From Streptomyces diastaticus subsp. diastaticus (lineage in GTDB: Bacteria > Actinomycetota > Actinomycetes > Streptomycetales > Streptomycetaceae): a stretch of DNA of 64,000 bases. Below, piece by piece: positions 16,684 through 24,526 of the stretch. Location of the stretch: contig NZ_BLLN01000002.1 in assembly GCF_011170125.1 (NCBI RefSeq), forward strand, positions 248,001 to 312,000. Reading direction: 5' to 3'. The translations under genes and the position numbers were made by a program. The notes beneath the pieces are model-generated. The model searched no databases. It saw only the letters and a list, made by a program, of their open reading frames with translations, and had not been told where the DNA came from. Numbering within the stretch: position 1 is the stretch's first letter; every line of letters begins with the position of its first letter.

Positions 16684-17898
16684 GTGTCCCTCGGTCTTCA
16701 CACCTCCGCCCCGCTCAAGCCGAAGAAGCAGCGTGGCCGCGTGAGGGCGTTCGTCGCCGCACTGGCGGTCCTGGGCGGCGGCCTCGCCGTGAGCGGCTCC
16801 CTGGCCTACGGCGCCCCGGACCACCCCGGCGAGCGGGACGCCGTGAGCAAGGGCGCGCGGGCCCTGGTGCGCGAGGACGGCTTCCCCGCCGTACTGGCCG
16901 CCGTCGAGGACGGGGACGGACGCGTCCGCGACTACACGGCCGGCACCGGCGACCTGGCGACCGACGCGGCCGTACCGGTGAACGGCCAGGTCCGGGCCGG
17001 CAGCAACACCAAGTCCTTCACCGCGGCGCTCGTGCTCCAGCTCGTCGGCGAGGACAGGGTGGACCTGGACGCACCGATCGAGACGTACCTGCCGGGCCTG
17101 GTCCGGGGCGACGGCATCGACGGGAACCGGATCACCGTGCGCCACCTCCTCCAGCACACCAGCGGCCTGCCCGACTACACCCAGCACCTGGACCCGGACC
17201 CGTTCGAGATCCGCGACACCTACTACAACCCGCGCGAGGGCCTCGACCTCGCCCTCGGCGAGAAGGCGCTGTTCGAGCCGGGCGCCCGGTGGAGTTACAG
17301 CAACACCAACTACCTCCTGGCAGGCCTGCTCGTCGAGAAGGTCACGGGCCGCCCCTTCGGCGAGGAGCTCACCGACCGGATCATCCGCCCCCTCGGTCTC
17401 GAGGACACCTACTGGCCGAGGACCGGCGAGCGCGACATCCGCGGCACCCACCCCAAGGGGTACGGCGCCTCCTCCCCCGGTGCCCCGCTGGAGGACATCA
17501 CCCGCCTCGACCCGTCCCAGGCATGGGCGGCCGGCCAGCTCGTCACCACCCCGCGCGACCTCAACCACTTCTTCTCCGCCCTGCTCGACGGCGAGGTCGT
17601 GGAGGCCGCCGAACTGAAGGAGATGAAGACCACCGTCCCCGCCACCGAGGGCGCCCCCACCCCTGGCGCCGAGTACGGCCTGGGACTCTTCCGCACCCCC
17701 CTGTCCTGCGGCACCGACCTCTGGGGCCACGGCGGCGCCATCCACGGCTACGAGACCTTCGGCGGCGTCACGGAGGAAGGCCGCGCGGCCACCGTCGCGG
17801 TCACCGCCCTCTCCGCCGCCGTCGCCGCCGAGCCGGAAGCCGTCCTGGAGGCCCACCAGCACGTCCAGGACCTCGCGGAGACGGCCGTCTGCGCGTAG
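16684..17898 (+). CDS. Secreted serine beta-lactamase/D-Ala-D-Ala carboxypeptidase family hydrolase
   Basis: 404 residues from GTG 16684, preceded by GGAAGGA. A signal peptide (basic Lys/Arg start, then FVAALAVLGGGLAVSGSLAYGA) exports it. All three penicillin-binding-fold motifs are visible: SNTK (S-x-x-K nucleophile/base), YSN, and HGG (WGHGGAIHGY). Likely a D-Ala-D-Ala carboxypeptidase or esterase acting at the cell wall, similar to the R61-type fold. A true beta-lactamase role is less likely. No close operon partner. Confidence 0.9.
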   Translation: MSLGLHTSAPLKPKKQRGRVRAFVAALAVLGGGLAVSGSLAYGAPDHPGERDAVSKGARALVREDGFPAVLAAVEDGDGRVRDYTAGTGDLATDAAVPVNGQVRAGSNTKSFTAALVLQLVGEDRVDLDAPIETYLPGLVRGDGIDGNRITVRHLLQHTSGLPDYTQHLDPDPFEIRDTYYNPREGLDLALGEKALFEPGARWSYSNTNYLLAGLLVEKVTGRPFGEELTDRIIRPLGLEDTYWPRTGERDIRGTHPKGYGASSPGAPLEDITRLDPSQAWAAGQLVTTPRDLNHFFSALLDGEVVEAAELKEMKTTVPATEGAPTPGAEYGLGLFRTPLSCGTDLWGHGGAIHGYETFGGVTEEGRAATVAVTALSAAVAAEPEAVLEAHQHVQDLAETAVCA

Positions 17899-18114
17899 TC
17901 CCCACCACGCGGACCACTGCACCGCGTCGCCACCCGGGAGTCGTCCGGGCGGCGACGCGGTCGTCGTCCGTCGCGCCAGGGCACCGGTGCCCGCGCGTCC
18001 CCCGGCGCAGGCGGCCACGCGCGTTCGCGCCGCCCGCCCCGGCGAGGGAGGCTGGAGGGGTAGGCGTACGGGTACGCGTGCCGGGTGGACGACCGTGGGA
18101 GTGGAGGGATCGGG

Positions 18115-18327
18115 ATGGCGCAGCAGTTCTCCGTGGGGGACCACGTGCGGTGGAACTCCGAGGCCGGGCACGTCCAGGGCGTGATCGTCGAGAAGCACAC
18201 GCGCGACGTGGAGTTCAAGGGGTACACCCACCACTGTTCGCCGGACGATCCACAGTACGAGATCAAGAGCGACAAGACCGACCATATCGCCCTGCACAAG
18301 GGCGGCGCCCTGACCAAGCTGTTCTGA
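18115..18327 (+). CDS. DUF2945 / HVA1 TUDOR-like domain protein
   Basis: 70 residues from ATG 18115 with GGAGGG upstream. The sequence FSVGDHVRWNSEAGHVQGVI ... DPQYEIKSDKTDHIALHKGGAL is the whole DUF2945 (hypervirulence-associated TUDOR) domain. This small SH3-like barrel occurs widely in bacteria and fungi; its function is unknown. It starts a same-strand run with the DUF488 and alkyltransferase-like genes (28 bp to the next start), hinting at a shared stress or DNA-related role. Confidence 0.88.
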   Translation: MAQQFSVGDHVRWNSEAGHVQGVIVEKHTRDVEFKGYTHHCSPDDPQYEIKSDKTDHIALHKGGALTKLF

Positions 18328-18355
18328 CCAGGGCGGGAGGCGGGAGGAGGGCGTC

Positions 18356-18901
18356 ATGGCGCGTCCCTACCGGGTCCACACCCTCGGTCACTCGACGCGG
18401 GAGTTCGACGAGGTGGTGCGGATGCTGCGGGCCCACGACGTGACGTGCCTGGTGGACGTGCGGGCCTTCCCGGCCTCGCGGAAACACCCGCAGTGGAATC
18501 GCGAGGCGGTCGCCGAGGAGTTGCCGCCGGACATCGGCTACCGCTGGATCCCGCAGCTCGGGGGCAGGCGGTACACCCCGAAGGGCGAGCCCAGCGAGAA
18601 CGGCGCGTGGCGGGTCAAGGCGTTCCGCGACTACGCCGACCACATGGCCGGGGCGGAGTTCGCGGAGGGGATGCGGGAGCTGCTGGGGCTGGCGGAGCGC
18701 GAACGGGTCGCGATCATGTGCAGCGAGGCGGTGCCGTGGCGCTGCCACCGGCGGCTCATCGCCGACGCGCTGCTGGTCGCCGGGGCCGAGGTCGAGCACC
18801 TCCTGTCGGAGACCTCCGTACGTCCCGCCGCCCTCAACGAGAACGCGCGGGTACGCGACGGCCGTCTGACCTACCCGCCGCCCGAGGCGGAGGCGGCATG
18901 A
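18356..18901 (+). CDS. DUF488 domain protein
   Basis: 181 residues. Conserved DUF488 features are present: TLGHSTREFDEVVRMLRAH, VDVRAFPASRKHPQWN, and the C-terminal CSEAVPWRCHRRLIAD with a Cys-x-x-Glu...CHR motif. Biochemical function is not established; the family often lies beside DNA repair genes. Its stop overlaps the start of the alkyltransferase-like gene (ATGA), implying translational coupling and a shared role in nucleobase damage handling. Confidence 0.88.
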   Translation: MARPYRVHTLGHSTREFDEVVRMLRAHDVTCLVDVRAFPASRKHPQWNREAVAEELPPDIGYRWIPQLGGRRYTPKGEPSENGAWRVKAFRDYADHMAGAEFAEGMRELLGLAERERVAIMCSEAVPWRCHRRLIADALLVAGAEVEHLLSETSVRPAALNENARVRDGRLTYPPPEAEAA

Positions 18902-19182
18902 GCTTCGTGGACGCCGTCCGGGAGGCCGTCGCGACGATCCCGGCGGGCGCCGTGGCCTCGTACGGAGAGGTGGGCGCCCACCTCGGGCTCGGGCCCCGGC
19001 AGGTGGGACGGGCCATGAGCCTGCTCGGCGAGGACGTGCCGTGGTGGCGGGTGGTGTACGCGGACGGGACGCCCGCCTCGTGCCACGAGGGCCGGGCCCC
19101 GGCGCTGCTCGCCGAGGAGGGCACGCCGATGCGCGGCGCCCGGGTCGATCTGGCGCGGGCGCGGCACCACTGGCCCCTCTGA
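18898..19182 (+). CDS. Alkyltransferase-like (ATL) protein, MGMT DNA-binding domain
   Basis: 94 residues matching the C-terminal DNA-binding domain of O6-alkylguanine-DNA alkyltransferase (ASYGEVGAHLGLGPRQVGRAMSLL with the Arg finger R38), but the PCHR active site reads P48-W49-W50-R51, so there is no acceptor cysteine. ATL proteins flip and bind O6-alkylguanine and hand it to nucleotide excision repair. The second Trp replaces the usual His, which is less common. Start overlaps the DUF488 stop. Confidence 0.9.
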   Translation: MSFVDAVREAVATIPAGAVASYGEVGAHLGLGPRQVGRAMSLLGEDVPWWRVVYADGTPASCHEGRAPALLAEEGTPMRGARVDLARARHHWPL

Positions 19183-19214
19183 CCGCCGCGCGCCGCGCCG
19201 GGCGGGGACGGGGC

Positions 19215-19775
19215 TCAGGGGGCTTCGGGGGCCGGAGATTCCTCTCCGGCCATCTTGTCGGGGAGCAGGGCGAGGCTGATGATGTGGCGGGTGCGGCCGT
19301 CGCCGGGGGCGTGGGCGGTACGGCGGGCCACCAGTTCCTCCAGCTCCCGGACCAGGTCGGCGAACTCCTCCGGGGTCGCCCAGACGGCGCCCTGCCGGTA
19401 GAGGACGCCCTCGCGCGGGGGGTCGGCGTCCTCGCGGGAGAGGTAGCGGTCGAGGTCGGCCATCATCGCCCCGGTGAAGACGGTGAACGCCTGCCGGTGG
19501 TCGTCCTTGGTCATGCGGGCGCGGGCGTCCTCGTCCACGAGCGCCTCGTCCTGCCGGACCCGGTAGCTGCGCTCGACCGTGCCGCGCACGGGTCTCTCCT
19601 GGACGACCTCGATGATCCCGGCCTTGGCGAGTGTCCCGACGTGCCGGTACATGCTCGCGGAGGAGACGTCCGGGAGCCGTTCCCGCAGCTGCGCGGTGGT
19701 CAGTTCGCCGGCGCCGACCAGGGTCTGGAGGATGCGCATACGGACGGGGTGGAGGAGGAGGTTCGCGGTGGCCAT
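19215..19775 (-). CDS. HTH-domain transcriptional regulator (ArsR/PadR-like)
   Basis: 186 residues. The N-terminal winged helix is LLLHPVRMRILQTLVGAGELTTAQLRERLPDVSSASMYRHVGTLAKAGIIEVV, followed by a helical C-terminal region about residues 85-175 that is probably for dimerisation. Divergent from an alpha/beta hydrolase gene; a 7-6-7 palindrome between them is the likely operator. The ligand is unknown. Confidence 0.88.
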   Translation of the reverse strand: MATANLLLHPVRMRILQTLVGAGELTTAQLRERLPDVSSASMYRHVGTLAKAGIIEVVQERPVRGTVERSYRVRQDEALVDEDARARMTKDDHRQAFTVFTGAMMADLDRYLSREDADPPREGVLYRQGAVWATPEEFADLVRELEELVARRTAHAPGDGRTRHIISLALLPDKMAGEESPAPEAP

Positions 19776-19800
19776 GCCCCCATGATCTCACATCTGATAA

Positions 19801-19820
19801 CGTTCTCGGAGTTGAGAACG
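19801..19820. promoter_or_regulatory. Operator palindrome between HTH regulator and hydrolase genes
   Basis: CGTTCTC-GGAGTT-GAGAACG is a perfect inverted repeat located 26 bp before the regulator start and 31 bp before the hydrolase start. It is placed to repress both. Confidence 0.65.
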
Positions 19821-19850
19821 AACACCCCGCCGGACGGAAGAGGCAGCGCC

Positions 19851-20798
19851 TTGCGCGACATCGACATGACGGTCACCGCGGACGACGGGACCCCGCTGGC
19901 GGGCACGCTGACGCTGCCCGCCGGCCCCGGACCGCACCCGGCCGTCGTGCTGCTGCACGGCTCGGGCCCGCTGGACCGCGAGGGCAACAGCCCGCAGCTC
20001 AGGATGGAGCTGGCGCGACCGGTGGCCGGGGCGCTCGCGGCACGCGGGATCGCCACCCTCAGGTACGACCGGCGCGGCACCGGCGCGACCCCGGGTGACT
20101 GGCGGACCGCGGGCTTCACCGGCAACCGCCAGGACGCCGCGGCGGCGGTACGCGCCCTGGCGGACCGGCCGGACGTCCGCGCGGAGGCCACCGGCGTGAT
20201 CGGCCACAGCGAGGGCGCCCTGCACGCCATGGCCCTCGGAGCCCGTACGGACGTGCGCGCCGTGGTGCTGCTGGCGGGCTTCGCCAATCTGGGCGAGGAG
20301 GCCTTCCGGTGGCAGGGGCGCTCGGTGGTGGCCGGCATGCCCGCTCCCGTCCGGGCGCTGCGCCGGCCGCTGGCGGCTGTGGGCAGCCGGCTCCTCGGCC
20401 GGGTGAAGCGGACCCGCACGGACGTGGCGCGGGTGGCAGGGAACAAGGTCAACGCCCGCTGGCTGCGGGAGATGCTGGTCCACGACACCCGGGACGACCT
20501 CGCCGCCGTCGGCGCCGCGGTCCTCGCCGTCACCGGCGACAAGGACCTCCAGGTCGACCCGGGGGACCTGGCGGAGATCGCCCGACTGGTCCCCGGCGGC
20601 GCTCAGATTCACCGCTCCCCCGACCTCACCCACGTCCTGCGGCGCGACCCCGGGCGGCCCAGCCTGAACTCCTGCCGCCGCCTGCTGCGCGAACCGGTCG
20701 ACGCCGGCCTGCTCGACCTCGTCGCCGGCTGGCTCGCCCGGCACCTGGCCACGGACACCCGCGAGCAGCCCGCCGAAGGGCACCTCGCCTCCTCCTGA
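19851..20798 (+). CDS. Alpha/beta hydrolase
   Basis: 315 residues from TTG 19851 (GAGG upstream) or 310 from ATG 19866. The fold is evident: oxyanion-loop HGSGPLDREGNS, nucleophile elbow GHSEG (Ser), acid in TGDKD, and a late His in LTHVLRR. An S9-type dienelactone-hydrolase-like esterase or peptidase is the best description. Presumably regulated by the divergent HTH gene; a CPBP membrane protease follows. Confidence 0.88.
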   Translation: MRDIDMTVTADDGTPLAGTLTLPAGPGPHPAVVLLHGSGPLDREGNSPQLRMELARPVAGALAARGIATLRYDRRGTGATPGDWRTAGFTGNRQDAAAAVRALADRPDVRAEATGVIGHSEGALHAMALGARTDVRAVVLLAGFANLGEEAFRWQGRSVVAGMPAPVRALRRPLAAVGSRLLGRVKRTRTDVARVAGNKVNARWLREMLVHDTRDDLAAVGAAVLAVTGDKDLQVDPGDLAEIARLVPGGAQIHRSPDLTHVLRRDPGRPSLNSCRRLLREPVDAGLLDLVAGWLARHLATDTREQPAEGHLASS

Positions 20799-20899
20799 AC
20801 CCCTCCCCTCCCGGCCTCCCCGGTCGCGCTCCGCACCCCCCCTCCTCCTCGCAGACCGACGCGGGACCTTCCCCGCCCCACCACGAAGGATTATTTGGC

Positions 20900-21814
20900 A
20901 TGTCCACTACAGACCTTCCCGTGCCCACGCCCGCCACCGCCCCCGGCCGCCGACGCGGAGACCTGATCCTCTTCATGGCCATCGCCTTCGGCGTGAGCTG
21001 GGCCTGCTGGGGCACGGCGATCGGCCTCGGCGGACCGGCCACCCCCGACAGCCCCACCTACCTGCCGTTCCTGCTGGGCGCGTTCGGGCCGCTCGTCGGC
21101 GCCCTGGCGATCCGCGTCAGGCGCACCCGGCGGGGCGAGCCGGTGCCCGAGCACGCGGTCCGGTTCCGCCCGGCCGCCCTGCTGTGGGCGCCGCTGCTGA
21201 TGGTGGCGGCCGCGGGCACCGTCCTGCTGGCCGCGGTGATCGGGCAGGCGGCCGGGGACACCACGCTGAGCTGGTCGGACGCCCGCGGCGTGATGGCGGG
21301 CATGGGCGGCCCGGCGGCGTTCCTGGTCAGCATGGCCGTCTCCGGCCCGCTCTCCGAGGAGCCGGGCTGGCGCGGCACCGCGTACCCGCGGATGCGCGCC
21401 ACGATGGGCCGGTTCCAGATCGCGCTGGTGCTCGGTGTCGTGTGGGCCGTGTGGCACCTGCCGCTGTTCTTCGTGGAGGGCACCGTCCAGAACGGTCTGG
21501 GCCTCACCACCCCCGGCGGCGTGCTCTTCGCGGCCGGCAACATCCCGATGGCCATGCTGGTCACCTGCGCCTACGAGCGGGCCGGTGTCCTCGCCTCGAT
21601 CGCCGTGCACTTCGCGGTCAACACCACGATGGTCCTGCTGAGCGTGCAGACCCCGGCGACCCAGGCCCTGATCACCGGCTGCCAGCTCGTCCTCATCGCC
21701 GCCCTCCTCGCCACCGGCCCCCGGGCCGCGGGCTCCGGTACGCGGGTTCCGGCGGGCGGGCCGGCCGGGGCCCCGGCCAGGGACGGCGGGAGCGCGGCGG
21801 CCGGGGCGCTGTGA
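20900..21814 (+). CDS. CPBP-family intramembrane glutamic endopeptidase
   Basis: 304 residues with about eight hydrophobic segments. Abi/CAAX-protease motifs are complete: SEEPGWRG (E-E-x-x-x-R), WHLPLFF (H-x-x-x-F) and HFAVNT (H-x-x-x-N). Family members cleave within membranes or serve in bacteriocin immunity. Substrate unknown. ATG at 20900 with AAGGA upstream. A perfect palindrome follows 25 bp after the stop. Confidence 0.88.
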   Translation: MSTTDLPVPTPATAPGRRRGDLILFMAIAFGVSWACWGTAIGLGGPATPDSPTYLPFLLGAFGPLVGALAIRVRRTRRGEPVPEHAVRFRPAALLWAPLLMVAAAGTVLLAAVIGQAAGDTTLSWSDARGVMAGMGGPAAFLVSMAVSGPLSEEPGWRGTAYPRMRATMGRFQIALVLGVVWAVWHLPLFFVEGTVQNGLGLTTPGGVLFAAGNIPMAMLVTCAYERAGVLASIAVHFAVNTTMVLLSVQTPATQALITGCQLVLIAALLATGPRAAGSGTRVPAGGPAGAPARDGGSAAAGAL

Positions 21815-21839
21815 GCCCGCGGGCGGAGGGTCCGCCCCC

Positions 21840-21875
21840 GGGTGCCCCCGGTGCCGTACGGCACCGGGGGCACCC
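21840..21875. terminator. Loopless 36-bp perfect palindrome after CPBP gene
   Basis: Two 18-base arms (GGGTGCCCCCGGTGCCGT and complement) meet without a spacer at GT|AC. It lies between convergent genes (CPBP and DUF4190), consistent with a two-way terminator; in duplex form it could also be a protein site. Confidence 0.7.
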
Positions 21876-21921
21876 GCGCGTGAGGTCGCGGGGCACCCGG
21901 GCGTGGGGCGCGGGCGGGCGC

Positions 21922-22197
21922 CTAACCGCTCCAGACCACCCAGGGGGTCGTGCCGTGCACCAGCGTCAGGACGCCCAGGACCAGCAGGTCGGCGACGCCC
22001 AGGACCAGGCCGAGGTGGGCGCGGAAGCGGCGGGGGGTGCCGCGGCGGAGGGCGAGGGCGGCCAGGACGATCGCGGTCGGACCGAGGATCAGGTTGAGGA
22101 CCAGGAGGCCGGCCAGGCCGGTGACGAACGAGGCGACGGCCATGCCCTCGGCGTCGCGGCGGCCGGTCTCGCGGGCGGGCGGCGCGGTCAGTCGCAC
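21922..22197 (-). CDS. DUF4190-like small membrane protein
   Basis: 91 residues. Two hydrophobic segments (AVASFVTGLAGLLVLNLILGPTAIVLA, and LGLVLGVADLLVLGVLTLV) joined by a basic loop fit the DUF4190 pattern. GTG start at 22197 lies one base after the stop of the upstream 54-codon gene (TGA-C-GTG), so the two are translationally coupled. Function unknown. Confidence 0.75.
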   Translation of the reverse strand: MRLTAPPARETGRRDAEGMAVASFVTGLAGLLVLNLILGPTAIVLAALALRRGTPRRFRAHLGLVLGVADLLVLGVLTLVHGTTPWVVWSG

Positions 22198-22198
22198 G

Positions 22199-22363
22199 TC
22201 AGGCTCCCTTCTCCGTACGGCGGCGCCCGCGCTCGCGAACCGCGAAGACCAGGAGCCACAGGAGGATGAGCGTGCCGAGCACGAGGGTGGCCGGCCACGG
22301 CAGGTAGGCGGCCGAGCCGACCAGGACGCCCAGCACGAGCAGGGCGGCGACCAGGAAGATCAT
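22199..22363 (-). CDS. 54-residue single-pair membrane protein
   Basis: A short gene with a strong GGAGG eight bases before its ATG (22363). It encodes two hydrophobic stretches (FLVAALLVLGVLVGSAAYLP and ATLVLGTLILLWLLVF) and a basic tail (RERGRRRTEKG), which would face the cytoplasm. Codon third positions are almost all G/C. Coupled to the DUF4190-like gene by a TGA-C-GTG junction. No family recognised. Confidence 0.75.
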   Translation of the reverse strand: MIFLVAALLVLGVLVGSAAYLPWPATLVLGTLILLWLLVFAVRERGRRRTEKGA

Positions 22364-22565
22364 GCGGAGCACCTCCTTCGCGCGGGGGACATGGGCGGTT
22401 CTTGCGATCGGTTGATCAACGCGTCCATGCCCCGCCGCTTACCCGCAAGTAGCCACCGCACGCGGGACGGAGGCGAGGCGGCCGGGGCTCGGCTCAGGGC
22501 AGAGGCCGGGCCGGGAGGCCGCCGCGCGCTGTGCGATCATCCTGAAGCTGACATGACCATGGGGG

Positions 22566-23675
22566 GTGGCTCGGGTGGGCACTGGAGCGGAACCGGACGG
22601 CTCTTCGTTGCCGGACGACGCGTGGGAGAAGTTCCTGCGGGAGTCGGTGGAGGGCACCGCCGACGCGCCGAAAGAGCCCTCGGCGCGCGCTCGGAGCGTC
22701 GCGCACCGGCTGCGCGACCAGCCCGAACCGCCGGGCTGGCGCACCTACTCCCCGGCGGCCCGGCCCATCGCACCGGTGCGGCGGGAACGCCGGCGTCTCG
22801 TCGGCCCGCTGATCGCCGCCCTCGTCCTGGCCGTCGTGGTCGCCGTCGGGTGGTTCGCCGGGCCGCTCGGCGGCGGGGACACGAACGCCCCGGCGGCGCC
22901 GCCGGAGACCGGACGCCCCACCCAGGCGCCCCCGCCTGAACCGGCGTCGGGGGCCACCCTCGACGCACCGTTCCGCGGGTCGCCCGCGGCGCGGTGGGCG
23001 AGCGGCGCCGAGGGGATCACGGTGCCGAAGGCCGAGTCCACCGGATGGATGGACGCGGCCGGGGTGGAGCGCGCCCTCGACCGGAGCCTGGCCTTCCTCA
23101 CCGCCTCGAACCTGGACGCCGGGGTGCTGCGGGGCGAGCACCCCGGCGAAGCCGTACAGCTGGTCAACCCGCGCCAGCAGGACGTGCAGACCTACCTGAA
23201 GGCCGCGTTCCGCGACCCGGGCGAGAAGAACGACCCCCTCCTCCTCTTCAGCCGCTTCGACGGCTCCCGGACCCGCCTGGTGGGGGACGAGGTCCGCACC
23301 CGGGGCCGGATCACCTACAAGGAGGGGAAGCTCGGCGCGGTGGAGGTGACCTCCGACGTCACCTTCGTCTACCCCGTGGTGCGCGCGACGGAGGGCGCCG
23401 ACGAGGTCGTCCGCACCATCGTCCGGCGGGAGACCGTGATGAGCTGGGACGACCCCGACAAGGTGCTCACCGAGCCGGGCACCTTCTCGCTGCTCTCGTA
23501 CCGGCTGCACGTGACCAACGGCGGCTGCGGCGCCTCGACCGGCTACTTCGCCCCGCCCTTCGGCACGGAACGCCCGGACACCACGGCCGGCACCGAGATC
23601 GACCCGTACGACCGGAGCGCGGCCCTGCGCGACGGCGGAGCCGACGAGGCGTGCGAAGGGGCCACGCGCTCCTGA
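22566..23675 (+). CDS. Single-pass membrane protein of unknown function
   Basis: 369 residues: a charged cytoplasmic head, one transmembrane segment at about 79-97 (LIAALVLAVVVAVGWFAG), a Pro-rich linker, and a ~240-residue extracytoplasmic domain beginning LDAPFRGSPAARWASGAEGI. The outer domain has no recognised family; it contains VVRRETVMSWDDP and a late NGGCGASTGYFAPPFGTERPD. Similar proteins are common in Streptomyces. GTG at 22566; a GTG at 22575 is possible. No close operon mate. Confidence 0.75.
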   Translation: MARVGTGAEPDGSSLPDDAWEKFLRESVEGTADAPKEPSARARSVAHRLRDQPEPPGWRTYSPAARPIAPVRRERRRLVGPLIAALVLAVVVAVGWFAGPLGGGDTNAPAAPPETGRPTQAPPPEPASGATLDAPFRGSPAARWASGAEGITVPKAESTGWMDAAGVERALDRSLAFLTASNLDAGVLRGEHPGEAVQLVNPRQQDVQTYLKAAFRDPGEKNDPLLLFSRFDGSRTRLVGDEVRTRGRITYKEGKLGAVEVTSDVTFVYPVVRATEGADEVVRTIVRRETVMSWDDPDKVLTEPGTFSLLSYRLHVTNGGCGASTGYFAPPFGTERPDTTAGTEIDPYDRSAALRDGGADEACEGATRS

Positions 23676-23710
23676 CGGGCACGCCCACCCGGCGCCACCC
23701 CGGGAGCGGG

Positions 23711-23740
23711 ATGGCGCCGAGTGGCACCATTGAGGCGCCA
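23711..23740. promoter_or_regulatory. Distal cluster of TGGCGCCA-like half sites
   Basis: ATGGCGCC (23711), GTGGCACC (23721) and AGGCGCCA (23733) crowd together about 160 bp upstream of the RHH gene, with one more GTGGCACC at 23847. They resemble the halves of the 32-bp palindrome at the RHH start and may be secondary binding sites. Confidence 0.4.
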
Positions 23741-23868
23741 CCCGACATCACCCGGAGGCGCACCGCCGCCCTCACCTGCCCCGCCCGAGCCGAACCCGAA
23801 GGGGCGAACACACAGGTCAAGCTCGCACACTCCACCACACCCAGGAGTGGCACCCTCCTGGGTTGCGC

Positions 23869-23900
23869 ATGGCGCCATAATGATGCCATTATGGCGCCAT
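23869..23900. promoter_or_regulatory. 32-bp palindrome overlapping the RHH gene start codon
   Basis: Arms ATGGCGCCATAATG and CATTATGGCGCCAT (14 bases each, perfect) flank ATGC; each arm itself contains the ten-base palindrome ATGGCGCCAT. The right arm covers the first two bases of the start codon. RHH proteins bind such nested repeats as tetramers, so autorepression is expected. There is no room for a normal ribosome site, suggesting a leaderless message. Confidence 0.7.
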
Positions 23901-24426
23901 GGACCTGACGCCCTATGTCGAAACCCTCCGTCGCGACCTCGCGGTGGCCGCCGAGGCGGGCGGGGAGGACGCCCGCGAGCTGGCCGAGCGGCTGACCGCC
24001 CCCCTGGAGTCGGCCACCCGGCTCGCGATGCTCAACGTGCTCTCCGCCGCCATGGACGAGATCACCCGGGAGCTGGCCCCCGGCTCGGTGGACGTGCGGC
24101 TGCGGGGGCTCGACCCGGATTTCGTCGTCACGCCGCCGCCGCGTGACGAGGCGGGCGAGGAACGGAGCGGGCCGGCCGCTCCCCTCAGGGCGCCGGCCAC
24201 GCCCGAGGGCGAGGACGGCGGCACCGCCCGCGTCAACCTCCGCCTCCCCGCCCGTCTCAAGGTCCGCGCCGAGGAGGCGGCCGCCGCCGAGGGGCTGTCG
24301 GTCAACGCCTGGCTGGTACGGGCCGTCTCGGCCGCGGTCGAGGACGGCACCGCCCCGGCGCGGCCGTCGCCACGGACCCGCGCCACCCGCACGGGCGGCC
24401 AGAGCTTCACCGGCTGGGTGCGCTGA
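23899..24426 (+). CDS. Ribbon-helix-helix (HicB/Arc-like) transcriptional regulator
   Basis: 175 residues. The N-terminal two-thirds is Ala/Glu-rich and helical; near residue 110 a typical RHH unit appears, ARVNLRLPARLKVRAEEAAA then GLSVNAWLVRAVSAAVED, as in HicB-type and Arc-type repressors. The tail ends in RTGGQSFTGWVR. No toxin gene is adjacent, so it is probably a plain regulator of itself and the DUF4097 gene 100 bp downstream. Its start codon is inside its presumed operator. Confidence 0.82.
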   Translation: MDLTPYVETLRRDLAVAAEAGGEDARELAERLTAPLESATRLAMLNVLSAAMDEITRELAPGSVDVRLRGLDPDFVVTPPPRDEAGEERSGPAAPLRAPATPEGEDGGTARVNLRLPARLKVRAEEAAAAEGLSVNAWLVRAVSAAVEDGTAPARPSPRTRATRTGGQSFTGWVR

Positions 24427-24526
24427 CCGTCCCCGGTCAGGCCAGCCCGAACCACCTCACCCCACCCACACCGCACCGCCTCCCACCTGCGGAGACGGCG
24501 CGAAGTACCCAGAGGACGGGACAGCC

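Noticed and set aside
23899..24426. A HicAB toxin-antitoxin pair.
   Set aside because: The RHH part is HicB-like, but the downstream partner is DUF4097, not a HicA-type toxin.
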